64,000 bases of DNA from Klenkia taihuensis. GTDB lineage: Bacteria; Actinomycetota; Actinomycetes; Mycobacteriales; Geodermatophilaceae. The position numbers were made by a program, and so were the translations under genes. The DNA lies in NCBI RefSeq assembly GCF_900112525.1, contig NZ_FOMD01000001.1, positions 186,001-250,000 on the forward strand, given 5' to 3'. The notes under the pieces were generated by a model. The model had not been told where the DNA came from, searched no databases, and saw only the letters and a program-made list of their open reading frames with translations. Each line of letters begins with the position of its first letter. The stretch's first letter is position 1. This document shows, piece by piece, positions 49,978-58,128 of this stretch.

Positions 49978-50014
49978 CCACGACGGCCCGCCCGGAGGCG
50001 GGCGCCGGTCGTGG
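49978..50014 (+). promoter_or_regulatory. Hairpin in the dnaB leader
   Basis: CCACGAC pairs with GTCGTGG, and CCCGCC with GGCGGG, around a CGGA loop. It ends 34 nt before the dnaB GTG. It could be an attenuator or an mRNA-stability element. Confidence 0.45.
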
Positions 50015-50048
50015 CCGGGGGACGCAACAGCGAAGGGGAGCACCGCGC

Positions 50049-51419
50049 GTGGCAGTGGTCGACGACATCAGCAGGCCGGTGGCCTCGGCACCGGAGTACG
50101 ACCGCCAGCCCCCCCAGGACGTCGCTGCCGAGCAGTCGGTCCTGGGCGGCATGCTGCTGAGCAAGGACGCGATTGCCGACGTCGTGGAGGTCCTGCACGG
50201 CGCCGACTTCTACCGTCCGGCGCACCAGGTCGTCTTCGACTGCATCCTCGACCTCTACGGCCGCGGCGAGCCCGCCGACGCGATCACCGTCGCCGCCGAG
50301 CTCAACCGCACCGACCAGCTGTCCCGCATGGGCGGCGCGGTGTACCTGCACACGCTCATCGCCTCCACGCCCACCGCGGCCAACGCCGGCTACTACGCCG
50401 CGATCGTGGCCGAGCAGGCCGTGCTGCGGCGGCTGGTCGAGGCCGGCACCCGCGTGGTGCAGCTGGGCTACGGCGCCGCCGGCGGGAAGGGCGACGTCGA
50501 CGACATCGTCGACCGCGCCCAGCAGGAGATCTACGACGTCACCGAGAAGCGGATGAGCGAGGACTACTCGCGCCTCGAGGACGTCCTGCAGCCCACGATG
50601 GACGAGCTCGACGCGATCGCCAGCCGCGGTGGCACCGCCCGCGGCGTGCCCACCGGCATCCGCGACCTCGACGAGCTCACCAACGGCCTGCAGGCCGGCC
50701 AGATGGTCGTCATCGCCGCCCGCCCCGGTGTCGGCAAGAGCACCCTCGGCCTGGACATCGCGCGCTCGGCGTCGGTCAAGCACCACATGGCGGCCTGCAT
50801 CTTCTCCCTGGAGATGAGCAAGCACGAGATCACCATGCGTCTGCTGTCGGCCGAGGCGAAGGTGCCGCTGCACCACATGCGCGCCGGCACGCTGTCCGAC
50901 GAGGACTGGTCGAAGCTGGCCCGCCGCATGGGCGAGGTCGCCGACGCCCCGCTCTACATCGACGACTCCCCCAACATGACGATGATGGAGATCCGGGCCA
51001 AGGCGCGGCGGCTCAAGCAGCGCAACGACCTCAAGCTCGTGGTCATCGACTACCTGCAGCTGATGACGTCGGGCAAGCGGGTGGAGTCCCGTCAGCAGGA
51101 GGTCTCGGAGTTCTCCCGTGCGCTCAAGCTGCTGGCCAAGGAGCTCGAGGTCCCGGTCATCGCGATGAGCCAGCTCAACCGTGGCTCCGAGCAGCGCCAG
51201 GACAAGAAGCCGATGCTGTCCGACCTGCGCGAGTCCGGCTCGATCGAGCAGGACGCCGACATGGTCATGATGATCCACCGCGAGGACATGTACGAGAAGG
51301 AGTCCCCGCGGGCCGGCGAGGCCGACATCATGCTGGTCAAGCACCGCAACGGCCCCACCGCGAACGTCACCGTCGCCTTCCAGGGCCACTACTCCCGCTT
51401 CGTGGACATGGCCAACTGA
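50049..51419 (+). CDS. dnaB: Replicative DNA helicase DnaB
   Basis: The 456-residue hexameric helicase that unwinds ahead of polymerase III. N-terminal domain: PPQDVAAEQSVLGGMLLS. RecA-like domain: TGIRDLDELTNGLQAGQMVV, Walker A ARPGVGKST, FSLEMSKHEITMRLLSAEA, Walker B LVVIDYLQLM, AMSQLNRGSEQRQDKKP and DLRESGSIEQDADMV. No intein is present, unlike many mycobacterial dnaB genes. GTG at 50049 has GGGGAG upstream. Its loader DciA is at 11.5 kb. Confidence 0.98.
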   Translation: MAVVDDISRPVASAPEYDRQPPQDVAAEQSVLGGMLLSKDAIADVVEVLHGADFYRPAHQVVFDCILDLYGRGEPADAITVAAELNRTDQLSRMGGAVYLHTLIASTPTAANAGYYAAIVAEQAVLRRLVEAGTRVVQLGYGAAGGKGDVDDIVDRAQQEIYDVTEKRMSEDYSRLEDVLQPTMDELDAIASRGGTARGVPTGIRDLDELTNGLQAGQMVVIAARPGVGKSTLGLDIARSASVKHHMAACIFSLEMSKHEITMRLLSAEAKVPLHHMRAGTLSDEDWSKLARRMGEVADAPLYIDDSPNMTMMEIRAKARRLKQRNDLKLVVIDYLQLMTSGKRVESRQQEVSEFSRALKLLAKELEVPVIAMSQLNRGSEQRQDKKPMLSDLRESGSIEQDADMVMMIHREDMYEKESPRAGEADIMLVKHRNGPTANVTVAFQGHYSRFVDMAN

Positions 51420-51470
51420 TCTCCGCGAATCCGGTGGCGCCCCGCGCCGCTGGTGTGCGGTGATGGGCCG

Positions 51471-52202
51471 GTGAGCGACGTCGCGGACCTGGCCGCGTTC
51501 CACACCCTGGGGCCCGACGGCGTGCCGGCCGTCGTCCTCGGGCTGCAGGAGCGGTACGGGACGGCGCAGCTGGTCTGGCGCAACGAGCTCGGCGGGTTGA
51601 CCTTCCGGCTCGGCGACGGGCCCTACCTGAAGTGGAGCCCGCGCCCGGCCGCACCGGCCCTGGACCGGGAGCGCGACGCCCTGGGCTGGCTTGCCGGCCG
51701 GCACCCCGTCCCCGCCCTGCTCGACCACGGCGCCGACGACCACGCTCAGTGGCTGCTCACCGCGCCGCTGCCCGGCGAGCACGCGGTCGGCGACCGGTGG
51801 CGCGCCCGCCGTTCGGAGGCGATCGCGGCCATCGCCGTCGGGCTGCGGGCCGTGCACGCCCTGCCGGTCGACGTCGTGCCGGCTCACCGGGCCGGCGAGA
51901 GCTGGGCCGCCCGCACCCCGACCGGACTGGGTCCCCGCCCACCGCTGACCGACCCGGTCGTCGTGCACGGGGACGCCTGCGCGCCCAACACCCTCGTCTC
52001 CGGTGCCGGCGCCTGGGTGGGCCACGTCGACCTCGGCGACCTGGGCGTCGGCGACCGCTGGGCCGACCTGGCCGTGGCCTCCCTGAGCCTGGACTGGAAC
52101 TTCGGGGAGGGCCACCAGCCCGAGTTGTTCCGCGCCTACGGCATCGAGCCCGACCCGGAGCGGATCAGGTACTACCGGGCGCTGTGGGAACTGGAGAGCT
52201 GA
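51471..52202 (+). CDS. APH(3')-like phosphotransferase
   Basis: A 243-residue aminoglycoside-phosphotransferase-fold kinase. The catalytic loop is VVHGDACAPNTLV and the metal-binding loop is VDLGDLGVGDRWADLAVA; the C-terminal FRAYGIEPDPERIRYYRALW is the APH(3') type. That type phosphorylates 3'-OH of kanamycin-like drugs, but chromosomal relatives may act on other substrates, so resistance is not shown. GTG at 51471. Its stop overlaps the start of the next APH-family gene (TGATG). Confidence 0.85.
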   Translation: MSDVADLAAFHTLGPDGVPAVVLGLQERYGTAQLVWRNELGGLTFRLGDGPYLKWSPRPAAPALDRERDALGWLAGRHPVPALLDHGADDHAQWLLTAPLPGEHAVGDRWRARRSEAIAAIAVGLRAVHALPVDVVPAHRAGESWAARTPTGLGPRPPLTDPVVVHGDACAPNTLVSGAGAWVGHVDLGDLGVGDRWADLAVASLSLDWNFGEGHQPELFRAYGIEPDPERIRYYRALWELES

Positions 52203-53089
52203 TGGACCAGGCCATGGTCCGCGCGCTGGTCGCCGAGCAGTTCCCGCAGTGGGCGGACCGCTCCGTCACGCCGGTGGAGCCGCAGGGCAACGACAACCGG
52301 ACCTTCCGGCTCGGCGACGACCTCGCCGTCCGGCTGCCCGCCGCCCCCGGGTACGCCGACGCCGTGGCCAAGGAAGCGCGAGCCCTGCCGCTGCTGGCCC
52401 GGCACCTGGCCGTCGCCGTCCCCGAGGTGGTCGCCGTCGGCCGGCCCGGAGCCGGGTACCCGCACCCGTGGTCGGTGCGCCGCTGGCTGCCCGGCGTCGT
52501 GCTCGACGCCGTCGCCGGTGCCGACGGGGAGCAGCTGGGCGCCGACCTGGGCAGGACGCTGCGCGAGCTGCACGCCGTGCCGGCGGAGGACGGGCCCGCG
52601 GCGGGTGCGCACTCCTGCGGGCGCGGCCTGCACCCGGGCACCTACGACGCCGAGGTGCGGGCCGCCCTGCCCGCGCTGGACCACGACCTCCGCCGCCGCT
52701 GCGCAGCGATCTGGGACGACGCGCTGACCACCTCCTGGGACCGGGACCCGGTGTGGTTCCACGGCGACCTGGCGCCGGGCAACCTGCTGCTGGTCGACGG
52801 GCGGCTGTCCGCGGTCATCGACCTCGGCACCTGCGGCACCGGCGACCCCGCCTGCGACCTGGTCATCGCCTGGACCGGACTGGACGACGCCGGCCGCGCC
52901 GCGTTCCGGGACGCGGTCGCCCTCGACGACGGCTGCTGGGCGCGCGCCCGGGGGTGGGCGCTGTGGAAGGCGCTGGTCACCGGACCGGCTTCCCCGCTGC
53001 ACGCCCAGCAGCAGCGCGCCCTCGCCCGGCTGCTGGCCGGGCTGTCGGAGGCACCCGGCACGATGACGGCGTGGACTCCCCCGCGCTGA
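52202..53089 (+). CDS. Aminoglycoside phosphotransferase-family kinase
   Basis: A 295-residue APH-fold protein of a different branch from its neighbour. Seen: TPVEPQGNDNRTFRLGDDLAV, WSVRRWLPG, the catalytic loop VWFHGDLAPGNLL, and the metal loop VIDLGTCGTGDPACDLV. The substrate is unknown; annotated relatives include macrolide phosphotransferases, and the wider family acts on many small molecules. ATG at 52202 overlaps the upstream stop, so both kinases are co-translated. Confidence 0.85.
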   Translation: MDQAMVRALVAEQFPQWADRSVTPVEPQGNDNRTFRLGDDLAVRLPAAPGYADAVAKEARALPLLARHLAVAVPEVVAVGRPGAGYPHPWSVRRWLPGVVLDAVAGADGEQLGADLGRTLRELHAVPAEDGPAAGAHSCGRGLHPGTYDAEVRAALPALDHDLRRRCAAIWDDALTTSWDRDPVWFHGDLAPGNLLLVDGRLSAVIDLGTCGTGDPACDLVIAWTGLDDAGRAAFRDAVALDDGCWARARGWALWKALVTGPASPLHAQQQRALARLLAGLSEAPGTMTAWTPPR

Positions 53090-53760
53090 CCCGCGCCCAG
53101 GCCCAGGACGCCGTCGCCGGCCTCGGCTGGCGGCTGCTGCTCGGCGAGCTGGTCACCGCCGTCCCGCTGGACTCCCTCGCCGAGGGCGCCGGCCTGCTCA
53201 CCGCGGTCGCCGTCGAGCTCGGGCCGGACGGCGACGCGCACCTGCGGGCGGACCTGCGCCCCGACCGGCTGCGGCTCGCGGTGCAGGACCGGGCCCGCGG
53301 CGTCGTGACCGCCACCGACGTCGAGCTGGCCCGCCGGGTCACCGAGCTGGTGGACCGGCCCGTCGACCCGGTCGGCGAGACCGGCGTGCAGGAGCTGGAG
53401 ATCGCCGTCGACGCCCTGGACATCCCGGCCGTGCGCCCGTTCTGGGCCGCCGTCCTCGGCCTCGTCCCCCAGCCCGGCGACGAGGAGGCGCTGGTCGACC
53501 CCGCCGGCCGGTTGCCCGCGGTGTGGTTCCAGCAGATGGACGCCGCCCGGCCGCAGCGCAACCGGATCCACCTCGACGTCACCGTGCCGCACGACGTCGC
53601 GCCGGCCCGGGTGGCCGCGGCGCTGGCGGCGGGCGGCCGGCTGCTGTCCGACGACGCGGCCCGGTCGTTCTGGGTGCTCGCCGACGTCGAGGGCAACGAG
53701 GTGTGCGTCTGCACCTGGCAGGACCGGGACGCACCCGGTGAGGTCAGTCCCGCAGGTTGA
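53071..53760 (+). CDS. PCD-like/VOC fusion protein
   Basis: A 229-residue fusion. Residues 1 to about 95 resemble pterin-4a-carbinolamine dehydratase (LTRAQAQDAVAGLGWRLLL; GVVTATDVELARRVTELV), but the paired His of the active site (HHP) is replaced by DAHLRADLRP. Residues about 105-229 are a VOC/glyoxalase domain (QELEIAVDALDIPAVRPFWA, WFQQMDAARPQRNRIHLDV). The pterin activity is probably lost. GTG at 53071 overlaps the upstream gene by 19 bp; its 3' end overlaps the cupin gene by 17 bp. Confidence 0.78.
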   Translation: MDSPALTRAQAQDAVAGLGWRLLLGELVTAVPLDSLAEGAGLLTAVAVELGPDGDAHLRADLRPDRLRLAVQDRARGVVTATDVELARRVTELVDRPVDPVGETGVQELEIAVDALDIPAVRPFWAAVLGLVPQPGDEEALVDPAGRLPAVWFQQMDAARPQRNRIHLDVTVPHDVAPARVAAALAAGGRLLSDDAARSFWVLADVEGNEVCVCTWQDRDAPGEVSPAG

Positions 53761-54202
53761 GCTGGTCGTACCGGGCGGCCAGCTCGTCCAGCTCCTCGGT
53801 GCTCGGGGTGCGGCCGCCGGCGTGCAGCTCGACCATGCCGCGGAAGTAGTCCTCCCGCGGGGCGCCGGGCGTGAACAGGACCAGCATCCGGCACCCGGTC
53901 TCCTCCTCGGCCGCCCGGAACCCGTGCACGCCCGACCGGGGCACGTAGACCAGGTCCCCCGGCCCGGCCGTCGTCCACCGCTCGCCGGAGAGGACCGCGA
54001 GCCGGCCCTCGAGCACGTGGAAGGACTCGCTGAAGGTCCGGTGCAGGTGCGGCCCGGGTCCACCCCCGCCGGGCGGGATCGTCACCTCGAACAGACCGAA
54101 GTCGCCGCGGGTCTGCGCGCCGGTGGCGATGAAGCGGGTCGGCCCGGCGACCTCCTGGTCACCGCGCCGGGAGACGGTCGCCGGGTCAGGCAGGTAGCTC
54201 AT
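53744..54202 (-). CDS. Cupin-domain protein
   Basis: A 152-residue small beta-barrel protein with both cupin motifs: GPHLHRTFSESFHVLEGRLAV (His and Glu metal ligands) and GDLVYVPRSGVHGFRA. It probably binds a divalent metal. Substrate is unknown. ATG at 54202. The 3' end overlaps the PCD-VOC gene convergently. Confidence 0.87.
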   Translation of the reverse strand: MSYLPDPATVSRRGDQEVAGPTRFIATGAQTRGDFGLFEVTIPPGGGGPGPHLHRTFSESFHVLEGRLAVLSGERWTTAGPGDLVYVPRSGVHGFRAAEEETGCRMLVLFTPGAPREDYFRGMVELHAGGRTPSTEELDELAARYDQLNLRD

Positions 54203-54250
54203 GCCCAGGGTCTACCCCATCCGCCCAGCCCCCCGCGACGAACACCGGCC

Positions 54251-55087
54251 GTGCGGATCACCGACCGGCTGCAGGCCATGGCGATGCACGCGACCGCGCG
54301 GTGGACCGTCCGCTACGGCGAGCAGCTGCGCTTCGCCGGCTCCGAGCTGCCCCCGCCCTCCGTCGTCCGGGTCCCGACCCGGCACGGGCCGGTGCCGGTC
54401 CACGTGTACGGGGAGGGGAGGACGGCGCACGTGCACCTGCACGGCGGCGCCTGGCTGATGCGCTACCCGCAGATGGACGACTGGTGGTGCCGCTACCTGG
54501 CCGCCACCACGGGCGCGGTGGTGCACAACGTCGACTTCCGCACCGGCCCCTACGTCGCCTACCCGGTCGCCCAGGAGCAGGCCCACGACGTGGCGGCGTG
54601 GGTGGCGCAGCGGTTCGACCGCACCTCCGTCGGCGGGTTCTCCTCCGGCGGCGGCACGGCGGCCGCCGTCGCCCTGATGGCCCGCGACCGGGGCTCCTTC
54701 ACCCCGGCGCTGCAGGTGCTGGGCATCCCGGCCCTCGACATGGCGTCGGAGGTGCCGGCCGGGGCGGGGATGATCTCGCCGTCCCTCCGCGGGCTGGTCC
54801 GCCGCGTCTACTTCCCCGACGTCGAGCGCCGCCGCGAGCCCTACGCCTCCCCGCTGCTGGCCCCCGACCTCACCGGCCTGCCCCCCGCCCTGGTGCTCAC
54901 CGCCGGCCGCGACACCCTCCGCCCGGACGGCGTCGCCTACGCCCGGCGGCTGCGGGAGGCCGGCGTCGAGGTCTGGCACCACGACACCCCCGGCGTCGAC
55001 CACTACTTCCTCACCGAGGACCCGGTGCGCGCCCGCGACACCATGGCCCAGGTGGCCGACCGGCTCCGGGCGGCCCTTGCCGGCTGA
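54251..55087 (+). CDS. Alpha/beta hydrolase (HSL family)
   Basis: A 278-residue esterase-like hydrolase. The oxyanion-hole motif is HLHGGAWL, the nucleophile is in GGFSSGGGTA, the Asp in VLTAGRDTLRPDG and the His in TPGVDHYFL. That set is the hormone-sensitive-lipase (steryl/ester hydrolase) type. Substrate is unknown. GTG at 54251 (VRITDRLQAMAMHA); the upstream frame into the cupin region is ignored. Confidence 0.9.
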   Translation: MRITDRLQAMAMHATARWTVRYGEQLRFAGSELPPPSVVRVPTRHGPVPVHVYGEGRTAHVHLHGGAWLMRYPQMDDWWCRYLAATTGAVVHNVDFRTGPYVAYPVAQEQAHDVAAWVAQRFDRTSVGGFSSGGGTAAAVALMARDRGSFTPALQVLGIPALDMASEVPAGAGMISPSLRGLVRRVYFPDVERRREPYASPLLAPDLTGLPPALVLTAGRDTLRPDGVAYARRLREAGVEVWHHDTPGVDHYFLTEDPVRARDTMAQVADRLRAALAG

Positions 55088-55113
55088 CCCCGGGACGGGC
55101 CAGAGTGTCCGCC

Positions 55114-55485
55114 GTGGCCACCTGGGACGACGTGGAGCGGATCGCGACCGGCCTGCCGTCGGTCGCCGAGGGCACCACCTGGGGCAACCGCTGCTGGAAG
55201 GTGGCCGGCAAGACGTTCGTGTGGGTGCGGCCGCTGGGGAAGAAGGACCGGGCCGACCTGGGGGACGCCGCCCCGGACGGCGAGGTCATGGGCATCCGGG
55301 TGGACGGCGAGGGCGGCAAGGCCGAGCTGCTGGCCGCCGAGCCCGAGGTCTGCTTCACCATCCCGCACTTCGACGGCTACGCCGCGGTCCTGGTGCGCCT
55401 GGACGACGTCGAGGCGACCCTGCTCGCGGAGCTGGTCGAGGATGCCTGGCGGGTGATGGCGCCCGCGCGGCTGCGGGCCGGCTGA
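55114..55485 (+). CDS. MmcQ/YjbR family protein
   Basis: A 123-residue small protein of the YjbR fold (DNA-binding-like, function unsettled). Seen: ATWDDVERIATGLPSVAEGT, WGNRCWKVAGKTFVWVRPLG and CFTIPHFDGYAAVLVRLDDV. GTG at 55114 is 7 nt after CAGAGT, so it may be leaderless; GTG 55106 is the alternative. It is convergent with and adjacent to the NrtR-like gene. Confidence 0.87.
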   Translation: MATWDDVERIATGLPSVAEGTTWGNRCWKVAGKTFVWVRPLGKKDRADLGDAAPDGEVMGIRVDGEGGKAELLAAEPEVCFTIPHFDGYAAVLVRLDDVEATLLAELVEDAWRVMAPARLRAG

Positions 55486-56157
55486 TCAGGTGTCGGCGCG
55501 GAGCAGGGGCGGGTGCAGCTGCTCGGCCGCGCCGCGCCGGAACAGCTGCGCCGGCCGGCCGCCGTCCCTCGTGGTGGTCTCCCCCGTCGGTTCCAGCAGG
55601 CCGGGGGTGCCGGTGACCTTGCGGTGGAAGTTCCGCGGGTCCAGCGCCCGGCCCCAGACCACCTCGTAGACCCGGCGCAGCTGGGCGACGGTGAACTCGC
55701 CGTCGCAGAAGGCCGTGCCCAGCGCGGTGTACTCCAGCTTCGCCCGCGCCCGCTCCACGCCGTCGGCGAGCACCCGGTCGTGGTCGAACGCCAGCCCTCG
55801 GGCCTGCGTGACCGGCACCCAGCGCGCCTCCGCGGCGTCGGTCCCCGCCGTCGGCACCGGCTGGTCGGGCACCAGCGCCAGGTGCGCGACGGTGACCACC
55901 CGCTGTCGGGGGTCGCGGTCCGGGTCGCCGTAGGAGGCCAGCTGCTCCAGGTGCCCCACCGCCAGCCCGGTCTCCTCGGCGAGCTCGCGGGCGGCCGCCG
56001 TCGCCAGGTCCTCGTCGGGGCGCACGAACCCGCCGGGGAGGGCGTCCCGGCCCCGGAACGGCTCCTCGCCGCGGCGCACCAGCAGCACGCACAGCTCGTC
56101 GGCGCGCACGGTCAGCACGACCAGGTCGACGGTCACCGCGAACGGGGGGTGGGCCAC
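55486..56157 (-). CDS. NrtR-like Nudix transcriptional regulator
   Basis: A 223-residue protein with an N-terminal Nudix domain (LVVLTVRADELCVLLVRRG; Nudix box GGFVRPDEDLATAA then RELAEETGL) and a C-terminal winged helix (YTALGTAFCDGEFTVAQLRR, VYEVVWGRALDPRNFHRKV). This is the architecture of NrtR, which senses ADP-ribose or related nucleotides and represses NAD genes. The Nudix box is intact, so it may also hydrolyse. GTG start is 6 nt after TAGGGT (56169-56164). It is divergent from the SPFH-NAD-kinase-like operon, with two operator-like repeats between. Confidence 0.85.
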   Translation of the reverse strand: MAHPPFAVTVDLVVLTVRADELCVLLVRRGEEPFRGRDALPGGFVRPDEDLATAAARELAEETGLAVGHLEQLASYGDPDRDPRQRVVTVAHLALVPDQPVPTAGTDAAEARWVPVTQARGLAFDHDRVLADGVERARAKLEYTALGTAFCDGEFTVAQLRRVYEVVWGRALDPRNFHRKVTGTPGLLEPTGETTTRDGGRPAQLFRRGAAEQLHPPLLRADT

Positions 56158-56166
56158 GGCGCCACC

Positions 56167-56221
56167 CTAGCGTCAAGTTGACGACAAGCCATCCGCCTGT
56201 TTATCGTCGCGTTGACGACAA
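56167..56221. promoter_or_regulatory. Tandem NrtR-like operators over divergent promoters
   Basis: The 17-bp sequences CGTCAAGTTGACGACAA (56171-56187) and CGTCGCGTTGACGACAA (56205-56221) are 15/17 identical and 34 bp apart. Each is palindromic about its centre. The first supplies TTGACG (56178-56183), a -35, and TATCGT (56202-56207) a -10 with an 18-bp spacer, for the SPFH gene. A bound protein would block both that promoter and the NrtR-like gene's own. Confidence 0.65.
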
Positions 56222-56238
56222 CGAACGAGGAGGACGTC

Positions 56239-57237
56239 ATGGCCGACATCGCCCGCTACCCCTTCACCCGCCACCTGCGCGGATCGGCGACCGCCTACGT
56301 GCAGCACGTGACGGCCGGCCGGCTGCGGCACGGCGGCACCGGCGCCAGCTTCTGGTTCCGCCCGCTGTCGGCGGTGCTCAGCGAGGTGCCGGTCGACGAC
56401 CGCGAGCTGCCCCTGCTGTTCCACGCCCGGACGGCGGACTTCCAGGACGTCACCGTGCAGATGACGCTGACCTTCCGCTTCGCCGACCCCGCGCTCGCCG
56501 TCGGCCGGGTCGACTTCTCCGTCGACCCCGACACCGGCCTGTGGCGCGGCACCCCGCTGGAGCAGGTCGCCGGGCTGCTCACCGAGTCGGCCCAGCAGCA
56601 CGCCATCGACCTGCTGGCCGGCACCGGGCTGACCACCGCGCTCACCGCCGGCGTCGGCCCGGTGCGCGACGCCGTCGCCGCCGGCCTGGCCGCCGACGCG
56701 CGGCTGGTCGAGACCGGCATCGCCGTCGTCGACGTCCGGGTGGTGGCGATCCGGCCCGAGCCCGAGGTCGAGCGGGCACTGCGGACGCCGACCCGCGAGC
56801 GGGTGCAGGCCGAGGCGGACGCCGCGACCTACGCCCGGCGGGCCACCGCGGTGGAGCGGGAGCGGGCGATCAGCGAGAACGAGCTCGCCAACCAGGTGGA
56901 GCTGGCCCGCCGCGAGGAGGAGCTGGTCGGCCAGCGCGGCGTCAACGCCCGGCGGGAGGCCGAGAACGCCGCGGCCGCCGCCGAGGTGGCCGCGGAGTCC
57001 AAGGCCCGCCGCGACCGTGCCGCCGCGCAGGTCGAGGCCGAGCGCACCCGGGTGCAGGGTGAGGCCCGCGGTGCGGCCAACCGCGCCGAGTGGGCCGTCT
57101 GGGTGGACATGCCGGTGGAGACCGTGCACGCCCTGGCGCTGCGCCAGCTGGCCTCGAACCTGCCGCAGATCCAGAACGTCACGGTGACGCCGGACATGCT
57201 GACGGGCCTGCTGGCCAAGCTCGGGAGCGAGCGTTGA
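56239..57237 (+). CDS. SPFH/band 7 domain protein with coiled-coil tail
   Basis: A 332-residue protein. Residues about 15-190 have the SPFH/band-7 look ([56 protein letters not shown]). Residues about 195-290 are an Ala/Glu/Arg-rich coiled coil. There is no N-terminal membrane helix, unlike flotillins, so it is probably cytosolic or peripheral and may oligomerise. ATG at 56239 has GAGGAGG upstream. Its stop overlaps the TTG start of the NAD-kinase-like gene. Function is unknown. Confidence 0.85.
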   Translation: MADIARYPFTRHLRGSATAYVQHVTAGRLRHGGTGASFWFRPLSAVLSEVPVDDRELPLLFHARTADFQDVTVQMTLTFRFADPALAVGRVDFSVDPDTGLWRGTPLEQVAGLLTESAQQHAIDLLAGTGLTTALTAGVGPVRDAVAAGLAADARLVETGIAVVDVRVVAIRPEPEVERALRTPTRERVQAEADAATYARRATAVERERAISENELANQVELARREEELVGQRGVNARREAENAAAAAEVAAESKARRDRAAAQVEAERTRVQGEARGAANRAEWAVWVDMPVETVHALALRQLASNLPQIQNVTVTPDMLTGLLAKLGSER

Positions 57238-58115
57238 GCCTGGCCCCCCGGGTGGTGCTGGTGCACCGGGCCACCGAGCTCACCGAGCTGGTGGCCCGGC
57301 ACGGCACCCGCGGGCAGGCGGCGTTCTTCCTGCGCAGCCGCGGCCGGGACGTCGAGGAGGTCGCCGCGCGCGACGCCGCCCAGCAGGCCGCCGTCGCCAC
57401 CGCGCTGGCGCAGGTGCCGCTGGAGTGGCGGCGGGGCAGCGTGGAGCGCGCCGACCTGCCGCGGTTCCTGTTCGCCCCGGACGACGTCGTCCTCGTGGTC
57501 GGGCAGGACGGGCTGGTCGCCAACGTGGCCAAGTACCTCGACGGCCAGCCCGTCGTCGGGGTCGACCCCGAGCCCGGCCGCAACGCCGGCGTGCTGGTCC
57601 GGCACCGGGCCGCCGACGTCGGCGAGCTCCTGGCCGCCCGCCACCGCACCCAGGCGCGGACCACGGTGCGGGCCCGGACCGACGACGGGCAGGAGCTGAC
57701 CGCGCTCAACGAGGTCTACCTGGGCCAGCCGACCCACCAGACCGCCCGCTACCGGCTGCAGGCGCCCGGGGCCGAGCCGGAGCGGCAGGCGTCGTCCGGG
57801 CTGCTGGTGTCGACCGGGACCGGCGCCACCGGGTGGTGCCGGTCGGCAGCCCTGGAGCGGCGCAGCGAGCTCGCGCTGCCCGGTCCGACCGACCCGGCGC
57901 TGGCCTGGTTCGTGCGGGAGGCCTGGCCCTCCCCGGTCACCGGCGCCAGCTGCACCGAGGGTCTGCTGGCGGCCGGCGAGGAGCTGGCGGTGACCGTGGA
58001 GAGCGACCGCCTGGTGGCCTTCGGCGACGGACTGGAGGACGACCACCTGACCCTCACCTGGGGTCAGCGGGTGACCGTCGGCCGGGCGGAGCGGGCGCTG
58101 CAGCTGGTCCTGTGA
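57234..58115 (+). CDS. NAD-kinase-fold protein with altered active-site motif
   Basis: A 293-residue protein resembling the NAD kinase/diacylglycerol kinase fold. The usual GGDGT loop reads [16 protein letters not shown]; other NAD-kinase blocks are [35 protein letters not shown] (the conserved NE) and [19 protein letters not shown] (replacing TPTGSTAY). Because the first Gly pair is changed, NAD phosphorylation may be lost or shifted to another substrate. TTG at 57234 overlaps the SPFH stop (TTGA). An ordinary ppnK is expected elsewhere in the genome. Confidence 0.78.
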   Translation: MSLAPRVVLVHRATELTELVARHGTRGQAAFFLRSRGRDVEEVAARDAAQQAAVATALAQVPLEWRRGSVERADLPRFLFAPDDVVLVVGQDGLVANVAKYLDGQPVVGVDPEPGRNAGVLVRHRAADVGELLAARHRTQARTTVRARTDDGQELTALNEVYLGQPTHQTARYRLQAPGAEPERQASSGLLVSTGTGATGWCRSAALERRSELALPGPTDPALAWFVREAWPSPVTGASCTEGLLAAGEELAVTVESDRLVAFGDGLEDDHLTLTWGQRVTVGRAERALQLVL

Positions 58116-58128
58116 GCTCACCTGCGGG

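Larger units (their letters stand above)
49520..50048. other. rplI-dnaB intergenic region
   Basis: A 529-bp region with no gene I trust; a 79-codon frame at 49547-49786 lacks a coding look. It holds a short palindromic element (49549-49606), a cluster of DnaA-box-like words (49729-49869), a candidate -10 TAGCGT (49899-49904), and a stable hairpin (49978-50014) in the leader of dnaB. Confidence 0.6.
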
